Of a DNA stretch of 30,247 nucleotides, positions 30,108 through 30,247 are shown in pieces. Source of the stretch: Pleurotus djamor (Eukaryota; Basidiomycota; Agaricomycetes; Agaricales; Pleurotaceae); contig JAPEVF010000561.1 of the NCBI GenBank assembly GCA_029747585.1, forward strand, positions 1 through 30,247, in the 5' to 3' direction. The translations under genes were made by a program, and so were the position numbers. Positions within the stretch are counted from its first letter, which is position 1; each line of letters starts with the position of its first letter. The notes under the pieces were generated by a model. It had not been told where the DNA came from. It ran no database searches and was given only the letters and a program-made list of their open reading frames with translations.

Positions 30108-30247
30108 ACAGCTTTCGGTGGCTTTTTCAGATCCTGTGAAAAGTCGCAGCTGCTCCCACAGCTTTTCATGGCTTTTGCAGGGTCTGTGGGAAATTGCTGA
30201 CTGCTGTGACAGCTTTTTGTGACTTTCACACGGTTTCGCAAAATCGG
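30108..30247. repeat. About 51-bp degenerate tandem repeat at the window edge
   Basis: Units begin with ACAGCTTT at 30108, 30158 and 30209 (periods 50 and 51) and continue into a TGGCTTTT-CAG-CTGTG pattern. A weaker related unit may begin near 30043. The array contains short inverted motifs (CACAGCTTT and AAAAGCTGTG-like). It runs off the right end, directly upstream of the first visible transposase exon. Confidence 0.75.

Larger units (their letters stand above)
27892..30247 (-). mobile_element. Plavaka-type DNA transposon, partial
   Basis: The transposase gene defines the element. Its 3' end must lie between the stop at 27892 and the neighbouring gene's stop at 27796, or overlap that gene's 3' UTR. 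Terminal inverted repeats cannot be checked because the other end is outside the window. The right-hand 300 bp are repeat-rich and may be an intron, a nested insertion or a rearranged end. Confidence 0.7.

Noticed and set aside
1..30247. tRNA, rRNA, CRISPR array, bacterial operon features
   Set aside because: I looked for tRNA arm motifs, regularly spaced repeats and rRNA-like stretches and saw none. Spliced genes rule out a bacterial source. A covariance-model scan would be needed to exclude small RNAs.

Overview
The window looks like nuclear DNA of a basidiomycete fungus, probably an agaricomycete. Genes are split by short GT-AG introns, mostly 50-70 nt. The gene content is fungal: HET-domain proteins, leucine-rich F-box-like proteins, a glutathione transferase, a dithiol glutaredoxin, and a DNA transposon of the Plavaka (KDZ-superfamily) type that is common in Agaricomycetes. 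All assignments come from reading motifs and splicing exons by eye; no database was searched.

Left part (1-13125): three related HET-domain genes, one running in from the left edge (1-1326, +), one at 7649-9270 (+) and one at 12833-11206 (-). All three share one phase-1 intron at the same place. Between the last two sits a four-exon gene for a secreted protein with an acidic stretch and a Lys-Thr-Pro repeat linker (10043-11059, +). It converges tail-to-tail on the third HET gene. The 6 kb between the first two HET genes is gene-poor and holds only possible coding remnants.

Middle (13126-19928): a glutathione S-transferase-like gene (15372-16209, +) and a small C2HC zinc-finger gene (17962-17118, -), set in long stretches with little visible coding. 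One weak hypothetical gene (19928-19552, -) and one isolated reading frame (19130-18816, -) are also noted.

Right part (20038-30247): two paralogous F-box-like genes arranged head-to-head (21822-20038, - and 23430-25200, +). In both, the only usable start codon lies directly against a phase-0 intron. Next come a five-exon glutaredoxin gene that may make mitochondrial and cytosolic forms (26389-25376, -), a small uncharacterised gene (27136-27796, +), and the 3' two thirds of a Plavaka-like transposase (29933-27892, -). Its reading frame is intact across six exons, but its 5' end gives way to roughly 51-bp tandem repeats at the window edge.

Functionally the window mixes probable nonself recognition (HET), ubiquitin-ligase adaptors (F-box) and glutathione-linked redox enzymes. 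No operon-like logic is implied. Several N characters behave as surplus bases: dropping the N at 10838 and the N at 11254 restores two otherwise frameshifted genes, so those breaks are probably consensus errors and not biology.
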